Of a stretch of DNA of 64,000 bases, positions 21,501-28,316 are shown piece after piece. The DNA lies in contig NC_135568.1 in NCBI RefSeq assembly GCF_964340395.1, forward strand, positions 15,092,276 to 15,156,275. Direction: 5' to 3'. This DNA is from Glandiceps talaboti (lineage: Eukaryota; Hemichordata; Enteropneusta; Spengelidae). Below the pieces are notes generated by a model that saw only the letters and a program-made list of their open reading frames with translations, was not told the origin of the DNA and did no database searches. Numbering within the stretch: the first letter of the stretch is position 1; the number at the start of each line of letters is the position of its first letter. Position numbers and translations under genes: made by a program.

Positions 21501-23677
21501 ATCAATCTGATTATCCTCTCCCTGTCTACAAGGGGGTATTTGTTTGTACACAAATTACTACACATTAAACAAATAAACAATTAAAATCTGATCAAGGTGG
21601 ATGCTTATTCCCAATGAAAAACATAGAGAACCACAGCCTCCTTAGTTATCAGATTCATGACCCCCAAATGGTTATTACCGTCAAATGAACTACTCATGAA
21701 TATTCATGTTCTACCATTGCATATTTCTGCAGTACACAGGAGCGAGCCAAAATCATAACGAGGAGCGAGGTTGAATTAGGTTTTACTTGGCAATTATGTG
21801 TAATGAAAGTGATGTAACAGTACAAAACAACTCTCCAGGATCAAAAATTACAAAAATGTCTTAACTCCTGTAGTGTCATTCCCCTTTAACAAGCAATGAC
21901 ATATATTTATTTCAGACTGCTATGGAAGTGTACGATATCTGACATTTATTGATGACATCCATACAATAGTCCTTGCACTTGTATCTTTTGTTTCAATTAT
22001 TGGATTGATTAATATTATCTCTCTGAATCGAACCACGTCTATTCTTGGCATATGTATTGGTATTGCTGTGCGACGACTTCTCTTATTCACACCACTATTC
22101 TTTATTATATTCTTTGCATATGCTCAGTTGTTCTACTTCTTGATAGCACCAACTTTAGGATATGCTAGCCTGTATGACACAATGACACAACTGTTATTTC
22201 TCCCTCTGACTTCTTCACACCACAGTGAGTATGCTGATTCTGTAGTTGCACAGATCATGATCTCAACACTTCTCTTTCTGAAGAACTGTATCTATGTGGT
22301 GCTTGTTATGTCTATTGTCAACACTGCATTCAAAGAAGCACATCTCCAGCCAGGACTAATGGGTGAAAGACGCAATACCTATGACAACCTGCTGGATAAG
22401 ATTCGCCATTGGTTTCGAAACAGTTGGATTTATAGACGTTACATTTCTCTTTGGAAACAAGATACTAGTAGAAAAGGCAAGTATTCCTGGGCAACACTTT
22501 TTTCTTTTTAATAAATGTTATTCAGTTTTGTCAAATAAAAGGAAAGACGAAAAGAAAAGGAACATTTTATCGACAAGCATTTTCAAATCCTTCATTTCTT
22601 TAAACCTGCACTTGCTGTAACTGGGGTATTATTTTTTGGATAAGACAACTGACATCATATTTACAAAATTGTTAAATATGCGAAAAATCTTATATTGCCC
22701 ACGTCAATTTTGTTTATTTTATCTATGTTGTAACACTATATAGTAATAACTTGAAATCTTAATTCATCGGGAGCATTAATTTTGGGTTGCAGAACTAAAA
22801 TCAATTTGATGGCATTGCACTAATATGTATCGCAACAGGTGATTGAGTACTTTTCAAGGTGTATGATATTATGAGTATAAGTCATTTTATCAAACAATTT
22901 GAAAACAGTTTTGTTTTAAGAAAAATTCCAGTTGCAGCTAATGTAGCTTTACTAGAGGAATTGTTAATTGATGGCCTTCAGTGTCCCTTTGCTTTTTGTA
23001 CTTCTCATGTGCTCTGTATAACATCCTGCTACTTTGTATTGTATTGAAGTATCCTACGACAGAACTATCTTAACACTATCAAATAATGTAGATGTTGAAA
23101 TTGCTACATGACAAAAAATTTCTTCTCTGACAGAAAGATAGACATGGTTTAGCGTAGAACCTTTACAGGGTTGATCTTGACAATATCTACTCAACCAGTA
23201 AGTTGAAAGGACATTATCAAGATCAATACCAATGCTAATACATCAAATTGTTGCTTGCATGTATTTCAAATCTCTACACCAAGCAGTATTTGTAATTATA
23301 AAGTCATGAAAATCTAGTCTTAGGACCAAAAACGATCATCAACTTGGTAGTCATAATCAAATGTCTTACGCAGGTTATGCAAAATGTATAATGCACAAGT
23401 AGTTCAAAGTTTTTTTGACATTGACCTTTTAGAGCTCTCTTCGTCAAATGTACTAAGATTTTTGATCTATTAATATGGGTTAGTACACTAGAGCTAATCT
23501 TTTGATTTTACAATTCTATATCATACAGATAAAAAATTACTACATTCATAATTTTATCATTTTTATTCAGTGTTCAAACGTAAAAGGGTTCGAAAGATTT
23601 CAAAGAAGGTGTCTGCCTTCAACAAACTAGAAGAACGTCTGAAGGTGATAGAAGAAAGAGTTGACAAAATGAAATAA
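579..23677 (+). CDS. Polycystin-1-like gene, 5' end outside the window
   Basis: This split gene encodes a large membrane protein of the polycystin-1 (PKD1/PKD1L/PKDREJ) family. Twenty-three exons can be joined with consistent phases into about 1,750 residues. Domain order is HYR, HYR, REJ, GAIN-like region, GPS, first membrane helix, PLAT, then ten more helices with the large extracellular TOP/polycystin domain between S1 and S2, and a basic coiled-coil tail. In this family the protein is autocleaved at the GPS, may pair with a PKD2-type TRPP channel, and acts as a surface or ciliary receptor subunit. Seen here: the GPS with HLT, PLAT motif YIHIWLN, the motif RVERLSCCLTAMFLTMLANA, LPWWCKWIAWFLV, and 11 hydrophobic segments. 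The first visible exon begins in phase 1, so further 5' exons and the signal peptide lie upstream. I saw no PKD repeats in this part. Family assignment is very secure; which paralogue it is cannot be told. Confidence 0.93.
1168..1474. mobile_element. MITE family A, copy 1 (about 307 bp)
   Basis: The left end reads GCTGCACTAGCTGTAACTGG and the right end is its near-perfect reverse complement (CCAGTTGCAGCTAGTGCAGC at 1450-1469). The interior is AT-rich and non-coding. This pattern marks a short non-autonomous DNA transposon; other copies lie near 7126, 22600 and 29993. Superfamily is not evident. Confidence 0.8.
1610..1950. repeat. Dispersed repeat with G-run and GTACTC motif
   Basis: A run of G followed by TACTCGGGTGGGTAATGGG opens a segment with several GGGGTCAAAA.TCTACATTT-like phrases. 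A related segment lies at 15045-15445 (G-run, TACTCCCC, then repeated GTCTAAAATGGGG). It looks like a diverged member of an interspersed family; I see no coding. Confidence 0.45.
2130..2384 (+). CDS. Polycystin-1-like exon 2: HYR domain 2
   Basis: This 255-nt exon is phase 1-1, between TTATCAG and GTAAGT. It opens LELICPENIWKTVPD and closes LASCSFNIEVE, with CTHKPGSNFTHGNTTVTYT between, again the HYR pattern of paired cysteines, GS.F...TTVTYT and a C.F.V strand. It is more diverged than the first HYR. It joins directly to the short exon that begins the REJ domain. Confidence 0.85.
3367..3445. repeat. (CT)n microsatellite
   Basis: About 39 uninterrupted CT units end 30 bases before the acceptor of the REJ-start exon. 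Confidence 0.98.
3476..3520 (+). CDS. Polycystin-1-like exon 3: start of REJ domain
   Basis: This is a 45-nt exon, phase 1-1, with acceptor TCCTTAG just after a long CT repeat and donor GTAAGA. It encodes INEAPYGGRCIIQAT. The APYGGxC opening is the characteristic start of the REJ (receptor for egg jelly) region of polycystin-1 proteins. The CT tract ends only about 30 bases upstream and may add to the polypyrimidine signal. Confidence 0.8.
3980..4166. mobile_element. Foldback/MITE-like element
   Basis: About 45 bases at 3984-4030 (including TGGGATTGGCACCAAATTAC) return as reverse complement at 4112-4162 (GACATCAGCATGGGTATTTG..TGCCAATCCCATAATTCC region). The pair forms a long hairpin with an 80-base loop in the intron within the REJ region. 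Confidence 0.7.
4411..4715 (+). CDS. Polycystin-1-like exon 4: REJ domain
   Basis: This exon encodes FDLLQQFKVTCVGWKDEG and continues through YEIRAKTPGDE and LPQGRQESDFTIAVLISIID to end FDIFTIPVK in phase 0 before GTCAGT. The F.V.C.GW.DE..Y.....Y pattern is that of the REJ region. The acceptor is a tandem TAGCAG (4408-4413), so the exon can start at 4411 or 4414, adding or omitting one alanine in frame. Confidence 0.87.
4843..4989 (+). CDS. Polycystin-1-like exon 5: region after REJ
   Basis: This 147-nt exon is phase 0-0, between GTCACAG and GTAATG. It encodes VNLPMTNAEIVMEIATNG and ends IIYICNE. It is helical and acidic, matching the stretch between REJ and the GAIN region in this family. 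The extracellular side is inferred from its place before the GPS. Confidence 0.8.
5466..6501. repeat. 25-bp minisatellite, about 40 copies
   Basis: The 25-bp unit TAACTTGTACCTATATTAAT + TTTGG repeats with few changes (GCAACT/GTAACT, TTAAT/TTTAT/TTAGT). The array fills the intron between exons 5 and 6 of the polycystin-like gene. One unit at about 5978 is shortened. Confidence 0.97.
6502..6743. other. Unique 240-bp block interrupting the minisatellite
   Basis: The array breaks after CCTATA at 6501, and resumes with GAATTAATTTTGGCAACC at about 6740. The block between (starting CAACTATGGAATATAGAGCG) shares no repeat units and is richer in GC. I see no clear TIRs, so whether it is an insertion is open. 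Confidence 0.6.
6744..6855. repeat. 25-bp minisatellite, second block (4-5 copies)
   Basis: The same 25-bp unit as at 5466-6501 resumes for four to five copies, mostly of the GGCAACT type. Confidence 0.95.
6925..6969 (+). CDS. Polycystin-1-like exon 6: short linker exon
   Basis: This 45-nt exon is phase 0-0, between TTTCAG and GTAACT, and encodes ESCMEESVEAELLTK. It has little sequence to judge by, but both splice sites are good and the phase fits its neighbours. It lies just after the minisatellite-filled intron. Confidence 0.65.
7126..7385. mobile_element. MITE family A, copy 2 (right end lost or diverged)
   Basis: The left end AAAACTGCACTGGCTGTAAC matches the family A terminal repeat, and interior phrases (ACCGAAAATTCAATTTGATA) match the other copies. 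The right terminal repeat is not recognisable. Confidence 0.6.
7709..7852 (+). CDS. Polycystin-1-like exon 7: GAIN-like helical region
   Basis: This 144-nt exon is phase 0-0, between AATACAG and GTATGT. It reads GAWWIIDTLEEVMSTDLDF, then IQDTEIVAQTLAVITTTC and ends FTSKSE. The helical pattern with a repeated TLEEV / VAQTLAVITT motif is usual for the N-terminal helices of the GAIN region in polycystin-1 proteins. Confidence 0.82.
8050..8426 (+). mobile_element. tRNA-derived SINE, copy 1
   Basis: The head GATGGGTGAATGGTTAGCGT resembles a pol III A box and GGTTTGAGCCCC a B box. The body has CTTGGGCAAGATTTGAACCA and CAACCCAGCTGTATAATTGG, and the tail AAGTGCTATATAAGAATTC ends in ATTATTATT. A C-run interrupts it at 8291-8304. 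Copies at 25019 and (reverse) 30525 share this body. Confidence 0.85.
8473..8805. mobile_element. MITE family B, copy 1, long TIRs
   Basis: The left arm (CTGTTTGATATAACCTTGCA, then AATAAGAAACTGCATATGCT and CACTTTAAAGATAGCAAGAT) reappears inverted at the right end (GCTATCTTGCTATAGTGTAG ... GTTGTAACAAACAGAG). Arms are about 90 bp with a short AT-rich middle. Other copies lie at 28852, 39309 and partly 50440. Confidence 0.8.
8941..9055 (+). CDS. Polycystin-1-like exon 8
   Basis: This exon enters in phase 0 after ATCATAG and leaves in phase 1 before GTAAGT. It encodes MIKKASDMIGTATTSLQRFM and ends PVEKIRN. It continues the helical part of the GAIN-like region; I see no signature beyond amphipathic helices. 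Confidence 0.75.
9175..9251 (+). CDS. Polycystin-1-like exon 9
   Basis: This 77-nt exon runs from phase 1 to phase 0, between TCTTTAG and GTATGA. It reads (D)LLRSSSNMLYVVYDSTVQ and ends IGEVDK. The phase fits both neighbours. It is part of the helical region before the GPS. Confidence 0.75.
9425..9735. repeat. Diverged direct duplication, about 165-bp unit
   Basis: CCCATAATGCCT...AGTAGACCTCTTC..GTCAGAT..CCAATTTGT...GCAGTC.AGC.ATGTAGAA occurs at 9431 and again at 9598. Both end near a CTTGGT/CTCGGT.CC motif. The segment is intronic and non-coding. Confidence 0.65.
10045..10104. repeat. (TG)n microsatellite
   Basis: A nearly pure GT run of about 50 bases follows a short imperfect start. Confidence 0.97.
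10333..10569 (+). CDS. Polycystin-1-like exon 10: GAIN-like region
   Basis: This 237-nt exon is phase 0-0, between GATCCAG and GTAGGA. It opens IKEPTTTLFDAISTCLDITV and ends GNENDNEIEIMTVK. The FGGFTLP motif, followed by a break and then strands in the next exon, marks the switch from the helical to the beta part of the GAIN-like region. Confidence 0.82.
11045..11173. repeat. Long imperfect palindrome (foldback)
   Basis: AGCTGGCGCTGTTGCTTAGT and CACCA on the left pair with TGGTGAACTTAGCAACAGT and AGCT on the right. Inside, ACCTGAAGGGTTGCCTT pairs with AGGCAACCCTTCAGGT, and GTGCGAAGCA with TGCTTCGTAC, around the loop TTAGCG. The only major asymmetry is a 10-base bulge at 11071-11080. Confidence 0.85.
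11351..11460. repeat. (CAT)n microsatellite
   Basis: Imperfect CAT/TCA triplets run through the intron. A reading frame through it gives polyhistidine but has no splice support. Confidence 0.95.
11646..12078 (+). CDS. Polycystin-1-like exon 11: GAIN beta region
   Basis: This 433-nt exon runs from phase 0 to phase 1, between ATCATAG and GTGAGT. It begins FIGIAMNPTTWNTP, has a middle LTLTIDSDNPTSEIDVYVMT and ends SYNLLITFG. The L.L..... VY.......P and MTVFYNNDNKD pattern is characteristic of the beta-rich segment before the GPS of polycystin-1 proteins. Confidence 0.85.
12480..12583 (+). CDS. Polycystin-1-like exon 12: first half of GPS
   Basis: This 104-nt exon runs from phase 1 to phase 0, between GTCTAG and GTAAGT. 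It ends FKICRYWDETDEEWKSDGCW. The C.YW....EW...GC pattern is the first half of the GPS motif, giving the first two of its conserved cysteines. Confidence 0.9.
12584..13757. other. Intron between the two GPS exons; nothing recognised
   Basis: This 1.17-kb intron is AT-rich with no clear repeat, TIR pair or coding segment that I can support. Confidence 0.5.
13758..13988 (+). CDS. Polycystin-1-like exon 13: GPS cleavage site and TM1
   Basis: This 231-nt exon is phase 0-0, between ATTCCAG and GTACGT. It encodes IVCECSHLTKFVAADI, the second half of the GPS; known GPS autoproteolysis cuts between L and T of HLT, here between bases 13811 and 13812. After about 30 residues comes a hydrophobic helix, VVLLTISAFFIVYILIVMW, followed by basic MRRKDKHD, the first membrane span with a cytoplasmic basic end. 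All residues needed for autocleavage (H, L, T and four cysteines) are present. Confidence 0.93.
14664..14837 (+). CDS. Polycystin-1-like exon 14: PLAT domain, first part
   Basis: This 174-nt exon is phase 0-0, between TTTCCAG and GTAATA. It reads LYQITVYTGLRPNAGTTCDV and then SFEITGEQDQSGVKFL. Y.v.v.TG...nAGTtadV...i.G is the opening of the PLAT/LH2 beta-sandwich, the cytoplasmic lipid- and protein-binding domain between the first and second helices of all polycystin-1 proteins. Confidence 0.93.
15045..15445. repeat. Dispersed G-run / GTCTAAAATGGGG repeat
   Basis: It starts with TCTCCCGGGGGGG and TACTCCCCTTATATGAG, contains several copies of GTCTAAAATGGGGT, and ends GCCCCCGGGAATTTCTCCCC. The ends are roughly inverted with respect to each other. 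It resembles the segment at 1610-1950. Confidence 0.5.
16100..16260 (+). CDS. Polycystin-1-like exon 15: PLAT domain, second part
   Basis: This 161-nt exon runs from phase 0 to phase 2, between CCTGCAG and GTATGT. It encodes STGSVRTFIMSVPKCLGPLL, then YIHIWLNITKGK and GWFLERIEVLDLQ. The G....F....p..LG.l..i.IW.dn.G....WfL..i.v.D pattern is diagnostic for PLAT. Confidence 0.93.
17082..17754 (+). CDS. Polycystin-1-like exon 16: end of PLAT, TM2 to TM5
   Basis: This 673-nt exon runs from phase 2 to phase 0, between ACATATAG and GTAAGC. It opens KFHFTCYKWFAID, closing PLAT, then DDYLWGSVVNR and FTRVERLSCCLTAMFLTML (TM2). TM3 is IPLGMIYTGLISCLVTLPVS; TM4 follows PWWCK as WIAWFLVCICVLLSAFFVV; TM5 starts at WLTSQLSSLFLSSLLIDPLK. 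These are the best conserved signatures of polycystin-1 proteins, and the exon alone fixes the family. Confidence 0.95.
18189..18336 (+). CDS. Polycystin-1-like exon 17: end of TM5 and cytoplasmic loop
   Basis: This 148-nt exon runs from phase 0 to phase 1, between TATACAG and GTGAGT. It encodes AILIAFVLTLKFKLLKEPTK, completing TM5, then a charged loop, SIKVEETRKLK. The position and charge match the cytoplasmic loop between TM5 and TM6. Confidence 0.88.
18423..18507. repeat. (CAAT)n microsatellite
   Basis: About 21 CAAT/AATC units lie 86 bases after the donor of exon 17. Confidence 0.97.
18759..18803 (+). CDS. Polycystin-1-like exon 18: cytoplasmic loop
   Basis: This 45-nt exon is phase 1-1, between TTTCTAG and GTGAGC, and encodes SSKIERLNVNDIWLT. 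I chose the donor at 18804 because it joins the next exon in frame. The stronger-looking GTAAGT at 18904 would put a TAG (18833-18835) in frame and leave the wrong phase. Confidence 0.65.
19208..19428 (+). CDS. Polycystin-1-like exon 19: loop and TM6 (S1)
   Basis: This 221-nt exon runs from phase 1 to phase 0, between CAATCAG and GTAATT. It reads ASPPTPKEIKSARQLYIKHR, then the helix MIFWILFLVVTVLITQVYR and HYYSNKAMYQTIG. The PPT.eEl..AR...ik..KM motif before S1 and the YY.N.A segment after it are typical of polycystins. Confidence 0.9.
20203..20326 (+). CDS. Polycystin-1-like exon 20: start of extracellular polycystin domain
   Basis: This 124-nt exon runs from phase 0 to phase 1, between TTTTTTAG and GTAGGA. 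It encodes CILEWINKRALYFDKEITD and ends SNITLRQQRIAT. This corresponds to the start of the TOP domain after S1, where family members have a W.W....L.......... pattern and a conserved R.RQ-type motif. Confidence 0.82.
20760..21449 (+). CDS. Polycystin-1-like exon 21: TOP domain, S2 and S3
   Basis: This 690-nt exon is phase 1-1, between TTTTCAG and GTAATT. It encodes the bulk of the extracellular domain: GAYGTGWTTSQ, WVDRYTRVLILEFTTYNPNA, LLSAVTFLAECRSTSIISTM, then helix S2 (PVICHALFSILTLHLLFRYL), WSFWNAWYLTG and S3 (GSALGMISTAMLILRLVVM). YG.GW......tR...lEFT.YNp...L.....l..E is the polycystin domain hallmark. Confidence 0.95.
21916..22476 (+). CDS. Polycystin-1-like exon 22: S4 to S6
   Basis: This 561-nt exon runs from phase 1 to phase 1. 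It starts after TTTCAG and ends at a GC donor (GCAAGT at 22477). S4 is IVLALVSFVSIIGLINIISL, S5 FTPLFFIIFFAYAQLFYFLI, then the pore-loop region YASLYDTMTQLLFLPL, and S6 MISTLLFLKNCIYVVLVMSI. The cytoplasmic end has the acidic-aromatic NTYDNLLDKIRHWF. The pore loop lacks an obvious PKD2-type selectivity GD motif, as is usual for polycystin-1 members. Confidence 0.92.
22600..22955. mobile_element. MITE family A, copy 3
   Basis: The left end AAACCTGCACTTGCTGTAAC and right end CCAGTTGCAGCTAATGTAGC are inverted copies of each other and match the family A ends. The interior shares ACTAAAATCAATTTGATGGC with the others. It sits in the GC-AG intron of the polycystin-like gene. Confidence 0.78.
23571..23677 (+). 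CDS. Polycystin-1-like last exon: basic coiled-coil tail
   Basis: This exon follows ATTCAG in phase 1 and ends with TAA at 23675-23677. It encodes VFKRKRVRKISKKVSAFNKL and then EERLKVIEERVDKMK. A basic cluster is followed by a short heptad pattern, matching the C-terminal coiled coil through which polycystin-1 proteins bind PKD2-type partners. The tail is much shorter than the vertebrate PKD1 tail. Confidence 0.88.
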
Positions 23678-24038
23678 GGATGGCATACAGTGTGTGTATG
23701 GTCCTGTCGTACTTTACCAGGTTTATGTTTAAGGGGTTTAACTCAATCTCGACCCTCACAACAGTCAACCAAGTTTATGCTCTGAATAGTTTTGTAGGTT
23801 GGCTGAAATTTTATTGCTGTTTTAAGATGATAATAATGTGTGTGTTTTATTGTCATATATATATATATTCAGTTGTTATCAATTCATGGAATCACGGTCA
23901 TTTGACATATAACCATAGCTATTGTGGTCATTCTAAAGTTCATGTTTTGAAAATTCAATGTATGCACCATGTATGACCATAACAGTTATGGTCAACGTAA
24001 AGTTCACTTCTTTGAAAATATTGATTTACTCATTATGT
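23678..24038. other. 3' flank / probable 3' UTR of the polycystin-like gene
   Basis: The stop codon is followed by AT-rich sequence with no splice-supported coding frame and a short TA run near 23857. The nearest AATAAA (about 24263) lies inside the hAT MITE, so the element may supply the polyadenylation signal; this is inference. Confidence 0.4.
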
Positions 24039-24046
24039 ATCACCAG

Positions 24047-24436
24047 CAGTGTTCCCTCTAAGTTTTTTGAGACTGAGCAACTTAAGGAGAAGGAAAGAAA
24101 TGGAAAAGTTGACATGGTGGCCATGTTTGTGCAACTGGGAGGGGGGGGGGTTCAGAAGCTGGGTATCCCCCTCCTCTGGCCAAAGGCCAGAAGCAAAATC
24201 ATATATTTATTCGGAATACAAAGCAAAACTCTTTACCTACTCTTCGATGCCGAATAGAGAGAAATAAAACTCTCTGACAACATTTGATTTCATCATTGAT
24301 TAACTTCATTTGTATATAGTTTCATTGCATTCTTGATACTTGGATATAAGGTTGTGCAAAACATGAAATTTGACTGTAAGAGCAAAATGGAGACTTTGTA
24401 CAAGTAGCGTGCTAATAAGCCTTAGCGGGGACACTG
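24047..24436. mobile_element. hAT-type MITE with 8-bp target duplication
   Basis: The 390-bp element begins CAGTGTTCCCTCTAAG and ends CTTAGCGGGGACACTG, imperfect inverted ends of the hAT type (CAG...CTG). It is flanked on both sides by ATCACCAG (24039-24046 and 24437-24444), a perfect 8-bp duplication as hAT transposases make. The interior has no transposase. Confidence 0.9.
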
Positions 24437-24444
24437 ATCACCAG

Positions 24445-25018
24445 CACAGTTTTGGTCAATATGTAGTTCACTTTTGAAATTATACATGTAAGTTGTGTCT
24501 ATTTTAAGTATGTTTAGCCTAGATCTGGATTTTGACTAAACGTCTCTCTGCAGATTATTCCTCACATAGCTCCACCCTTCTCGTTGATTCTGTGCATGCT
24601 CACATGGTGATGTCACTGACATCATCTGATACAGTGGGTAGATCAATAAATAAATAGTTCTAAAATTTGCTCATTTTTTCCCCAATGCGTCATTAAAGTA
24701 AATTATCGAAAACACCTCTACAGAGGAACGTTAGTTAAAGTCAGACTTTGTCACAAAGGATGCAGGCTACAGTATATTATATGTTCTTGGTTGTGTTTGT
24801 ATGTGTTGTACTTCATGATTATGTTACAATATGAGGAATTAACTGACAAAGTGGCATTTTACTTTGGCATCAGTCTTCGATCAGATCATGAACTGAAGTA
24901 ATGTGCAAATGCACCAGCAAATAGTACCATGTCACATTTATGACAAGTACAACCAGAGTCAATAATGGACATTGCAAAGTTAAAGGTATACACCCTGACA
25001 AATGGCTATAAGGAACAT
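24445..25018. other. Intergenic sequence, nothing recognised
   Basis: AT-rich sequence without a splice-supported frame or clear repeat. Confidence 0.5.
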
Positions 25019-25349
25019 ATAGGAGTCATGATAGGTGAATGGTTAGAGTGGCTGGCTTCGATTCTGCAGGTTGCTGGGTCAAGCCTCACTGTGGTCGTTT
25101 TTCTGAATGGCTAAAGTCCTTAGGCAAGATTTGAATCATGATTGTGCCCCAGTCAACCCAGCTGTATAATTGGGGACCTGGTAGTATAGAGGTTGCAATG
25201 GATTGTATCTCCTCAGCTAGGGAGATAAGGAAGTGCATAGGTTGTGGTGATAGGTTTGTGACAGGGATAATATCTGTAATAATAAAATTTCCCACTTTGA
25301 GCGCAACGTGAGAAGTGGTATAAATATAAAAAGTGACATTATTATTGGC
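25019..25349 (+). mobile_element. tRNA-derived SINE, copy 2
   Basis: It shares with the copy at 8050 the head GTGAATGGTTAGAGTGGCTG, the body CTTAGGCAAGATTTGAATCA, CAACCCAGCTGTATAATTGG and GAGGTTGCAATGGATTGTAT, and the tail of AAGTGGTATAAATA with ATTATTATT. Confidence 0.85.
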
Positions 25350-26221
25350 TCTACCATATGGCCATCATTTCGGGGGGGGGGGGTGGTTGAAATGCATGAT
25401 AGAAATATAATAACCATGTTTGACAAATTGTTATCCGTCAATTCCTTGTAATGTGTTTGTCTGTTGCATGTATTATTGTACCTCGGTGAAAGATAAATAT
25501 TTGAATATGAATTCAGAACCACACCCAGTAAGGTAACAATTAAAGTAACACGCCATATAACAACATGCTTTTTTGTTGATGTTCATACTAATTACAAAAT
25601 ATCGTGTGACCGACAAGTGCAGTCTGAGAGTGTAAGGGAAATATTACAGAACCGTTATTACTTGATTTGTTTTGTTGTTGATGGCTGTTATTTCATATGG
25701 CAACCTTATCGACGCGTACGTACTAGTAAGTGTTATTGAATTTAATTTAATGCAATTTAATTAATATCGTATCGAACGACCACCGTACTTTGAAAAATGT
25801 GATAATGTTAAATAAATGAATGAATGTGAAAGTTGAGTTTGTCTATTGGCGAGCCAGTTCTGATTGCTATGTTTCTACAGTAACACCTCTAAATGATGGT
25901 TCCATCGGTTTATTAACATTATTTTTTTAAAGTACAAAAAAAAGTAAGAGTATGTTCACATATTTGATATACTTTCATTTCATAATCGTACTTTAACAGT
26001 CTGACGGTGTGATTTTTTTCTAATCCTGCCGTACAGAGAGTCATTTGTTTACGTCAGATTGGTGAAATGTAATGTCGGTCGGGTCATGAGAAACATTATA
26101 ATTAAGTACGACACTTTTAGACGCTTTTCGTTAGTGGGTGATTGGTTTTTGCACTTCAAATTATTTATTTATTTAGCTATCTTTTCGTGTCAGTATTGTT
26201 CACTATTTGTTTGTTTGTCTT

Positions 26222-26281
<60 letters not shown>

Positions 26282-26908
26282 AATATCATGTCAAATCCTG
26301 AAGGTTAATCAGTTTTCAAGTTCAATATGACAAATATTTTAGCAAAATATTTCAAAAAACAGCAGCGTAAGCGGTATAGTTCTAGCAGAAAGTTCATGAT
26401 AGATTTGATTACGCCTATGTATTGGCAATTGCAAGCTATTTGGCAACAAGGTACTGTAGCAGTCGTGGCATGGTGTGATGGTATGTTCTGGTAAGGAATG
26501 TGGTAAAAGGCCTCGTGGAAGGTAGAAACTGTGACACTGCATGCATCATACCATAGACAGTCCCACCATTGTCTATGATCACAGTCTTTAGTACAAATCT
26601 CGTGGATGGACTAGATCGTCTTGGGGAGGCCGGGGTGTATAGTTTGTAACTGTTTTTACAGCTACAGTTGCCTTTCTTCTACATGGCCATGGGTTTATAA
26701 CCTGTGTAAGTCATGTATTATGAATTATGTGGACTGTGATGATAGCTGTCCATATAGATTACGTCTCGACTGGGTGGTGGTACCGTGAGGTTCGAATTGA
26801 ACACACAAAATATCACGAATCCCAAAGGACACTGTAACTGTCCGACTTATTTCAATGATTTAATCCGATGATACTAATCTCACTGTCATTGGGGCGATAT
26901 ATTGCTTA
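25350..26908. other. Intergenic sequence with a (CTGT)n run
   Basis: A (CTGT/TGTC)n microsatellite occupies 26205-26280 and a G-run 25373-25383. Elsewhere I see no supported gene or element. Confidence 0.5.
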
Positions 26909-27547
26909 GGGACCGGACAGAATTTACGGCAGGGGGGGGGCCTGGGGAGAAATTATCTCTGACTTGGTTTTTTTCCTGGCCCCCCCATCTACTGTGACCA
27001 AAATTTCACAGCCCCCCCTTTCAAAAGTATAAAAATTTCATGGCCCCCCCCCCCAAAAAAAAAAAAGAAAAAGAAAAAGAAAAAAGAAAAAAAGTGCACA
27101 ATATCCTGCCCCCTACAATAACTAAAAAGAGTACAAATTTTTTTTGTTACTGTAGCACAATTGTAATATTTCTTTTGGTACTACTATTATGTTACTATTT
27201 CAGCCCAAACAACTTAGTAGTTGTAGAGGAAGTTTTTTAGAAAACAAAACAAAATAAAAGATTTTGACCATACATGTAATCATACACATGTGGTATAATC
27301 TTGTTTATTTCCCAACTAGACACCATAAGTAGTCATCACTTAATACCAAGGCATTTTATGTGGTGGTTTTAACTGTCATTCACTGATACATACACAGAAA
27401 CACAGACACAGAGTAAACACACATTCACATGCGTGATTTGTGAAAAACTGTAGTGGGGACATTTGTGGGGAGTATCTAAGGACATCACATCACCTACATA
27501 GTGTATTCAAATATCTATTTATACTCATAACACAATAACTATCTAAT

Positions 27548-27850
27548 GTCAGACATTTGTGATGTCATGAAGTTCTAGCAAACTAAGGATTTTATGCACA
27601 CTGAGGTCTGACAAATACTAGCTTTCACTTTCCTACACCAAATGCATTACCAATACACATGTAAATGTAAGACATTTGTGACTTCATGAAAGTGCAAAGA
27701 AATTCGGAATGTTGTGGAATACTTAGATGTAATCAATATGCTTTCAGTTCCAAAACCATACATATTTAAACCTATAGTGTCAGGCATTTGTGACTTCATG
27801 ATGGGGATAGCAAATTCAGAATTGTATTCAATACACTGTACAGTGATCAG
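27548..27850. repeat. Diverged tandem repeat, about 115-bp period, inside the transposon
   Basis: GACATTTGTGATGTCATGAA at 27551, GACATTTGTGACTTCATGAA at 27671 and GGCATTTGTGACTTCATGAT at 27783 each start a similar stretch ending in GCAAA.T..GGA/AAT. Confidence 0.6.
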
Positions 27851-28180
27851 ATGAGTATTACTCACAGTTTTCTAAACCATTCAAAAAAGTAAAAGTAAGA
27901 AGAAGGAAAGAGAAAAGAACAATTAGTCAAGCAAAAAGACTGTTGTTAACTGTTTTTAGAGAGCAACTTGTGGATAAGGTGATGATGCTGAGGAGGGAAA
28001 TAGTTTAATTTCACTGGTTTTAGATAGAAAGAAAGACAAGTCTTGCCTCACATCTTCAGACTCTAGTGAGTCTGAGAGTGAAACTCAAGAATAGTGTCAA
28101 GGAAAGAAATAAAACACCTATCTAAATTAATCTGGCCAGACGTTTTTGTATTTACATTTTTCACCAAAAGGTCACTTTTA

Positions 28181-28197
28181 ATCACATAAATTACAGG

Positions 28198-28281
<84 letters not shown>

Positions 28282-28316
28282 TAATATACTAGCATAGGAC
28301 CTGTAATTTATGTGAT
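28181..28316. repeat. (TA)n flanked by a perfect 17-bp inverted repeat
   Basis: ATCACATAAATTACAGG (28181-28197) and its exact reverse complement CCTGTAATTTATGTGAT (28300-28316) enclose about 40 TA units, a strong cruciform-forming structure. Confidence 0.9.

Noticed and set aside
8042-25295. Minus-strand frames in the SINE copies
   Set aside because: They lie wholly within SINE sequence, which is not protein coding.
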